Positions 5,255 through 5,706 of a stretch of 5,706 nt of DNA are shown in pieces; position 1 is the stretch's first letter; every line of letters begins with the position of its first letter. Origin of the DNA: DATLFP01 sp035540955 (GTDB taxonomy: Bacteria; Actinomycetota; Acidimicrobiia; Acidimicrobiales; CADCSY01); assembly GCA_035540955.1 (NCBI GenBank), contig DATLFP010000262.1, positions 1-5,706 on the forward strand, given 5' to 3'. The position numbers and the translations under genes are program-made. The notes under the pieces are model-generated. The model saw only the letters and a list, made by a program, of their open reading frames with translations, was not told the DNA's origin and did no database searches.

Positions 5255-5706
5255 ATGAGCGAGCCAGGTTCTCGACGCTCCGTCGACGACGTCGCGGCCG
5301 GACTCGACGATCCGTACGTGCGCGGTGCGGTCCGGATCGGCATCCATCTCCGGCGCTACCAGCCGTTCTACGTGTTCGGGATCCTCTGGATCCTGATGGC
5401 AGCGCTCTTCCCGTCCGTCAACCCCCTCAACAGCGGGGGTGGGAGCGGGGGCGGCGGCTACCAGAACGTCACCGCCAGCGACTTCGACGGCGGCGGCTTC
5501 TCGGGTGCCGACGGCACCGGTGACGGCACCGGGTCGTCGTCGGGCGCGCCCGGCAACGGGTCCACCGTCTCGGGGGGACCGACGACCGGCGCCCCCACCC
5601 GCGGCACGGGCAGCGTCGCTGCGGGTCCCGGTGGGAGCACGACCGCCGCCGGCGGGCCGGCGACGCCCACGAGCGGGTCCGGTGGCGGGGATGCAGTGGG
5701 TGGCGT
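5255..5706 (+). CDS. Membrane-anchored or secreted protein with Gly/Ser/Thr-rich linker, N-terminal part (cut by window edge)
   Basis: The frame opens at ATG 5255 and stays open to the right edge (150 codons). GAGGGGG 7 nt upstream is a good ribosome binding site. The N-terminal 37 residues are cytoplasm-like and basic near the membrane (MSEPGSRRSVDDVAAGL, then HLRRYQP). Residues 38-55, FYVFGILWILMAALFPSV, form one hydrophobic segment. From residue 56 to the edge the chain is a linker rich in Gly, Ser, Thr, Pro and Ala, with no cysteine, so no lipobox is visible. The functional domain lies beyond the window. From general familiarity with Acidimicrobiia-like genomes, this style of N-terminus can precede a periplasmic-binding-protein (ABC transporter) domain, but nothing in the visible part proves it. 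Other extracytoplasmic enzymes or wall proteins are equally possible. The gene is divergent from rmuC and probably regulated separately. Confidence 0.85.
   Translation, partial: MSEPGSRRSVDDVAAGLDDPYVRGAVRIGIHLRRYQPFYVFGILWILMAALFPSVNPLNSGGGSGGGGYQNVTASDFDGGGFSGADGTGDGTGSSSGAPGNGSTVSGGPTTGAPTRGTGSVAAGPGGSTTAAGGPATPTSGSGGGDAVGG

Noticed and set aside
3957..5258. Plus-strand open frame of 433 codons opposite rmuC
   Set aside because: It is antisense to rmuC, crosses the hairpin and the intergenic region, and has biased low-complexity composition with no recognisable motif. It is a codon-bias shadow.
1..5706. A new defence, mobile or biosynthetic system
   Set aside because: All complete genes belong to known families, six of the seven with a recognised housekeeping-type or wall-associated role, and the cluster order is the conserved actinobacterial one. 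No transposase, integrase, repeat array, toxin-antitoxin pair or tRNA is visible.

Overview
This window is chromosomal DNA of very high GC content. It most likely comes from an actinomycete (Actinomycetota), possibly of the class Acidimicrobiia. The base composition, the frequent GTG/TTG starts, the Thr/Ala/Pro-rich secreted linkers and above all the gene order support this. The exact lineage is inference from protein style, not from a search.

Layout. Most genes lie on the minus strand and are read right to left: rmuC (5114-4146), a non-coding gap with a 22-bp perfect inverted repeat and the metG leader (4145-3952), metG (3951-2440), tatD (2450-1692), a 76-bp gap, a secreted RlpA-like double-psi beta-barrel protein (1615-1013), rsmA/ksgA (1016-198) and the start of ispE (237-1, running off the left edge). 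A 140-bp intergenic region (5115-5254) holds a 20-bp dyad. A plus-strand gene starts at 5255 and runs off the right edge. It encodes a protein with one membrane segment followed by a Gly/Ser/Thr/Pro-rich linker.

The order metG-tatD-(cell-wall protein)-rsmA-ispE is the classic actinobacterial cluster. In Mycobacterium tuberculosis it is metG-tatD-rpfB-ksgA-ispE. Here the rpfB position is filled by a short RlpA-type barrel protein with no G5, DUF348 or Rpf domain. The genes are tightly packed: metG/tatD overlap by 11 nt, the RlpA-like gene and rsmA by 4 nt, and rsmA/ispE by about 40 nt. Apart from the 76-nt break before the RlpA-like gene, this suggests one transcription unit with translational coupling. 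It joins methionyl-tRNA charging, a TatD-family nuclease, wall remodelling, 16S rRNA dimethylation and the MEP isoprenoid pathway.

I see no mobile element, CRISPR array, tRNA or rRNA, and no defence or biosynthetic system. The window is mainly housekeeping. Its interest lies in the non-coding elements (22-bp hairpin, possible leaderless mini-ORF before metG, possible Shine-Dalgarno-masking structure before the RlpA-like gene, operator-like dyad upstream of the plus-strand gene) and in the cell-wall protein swap.
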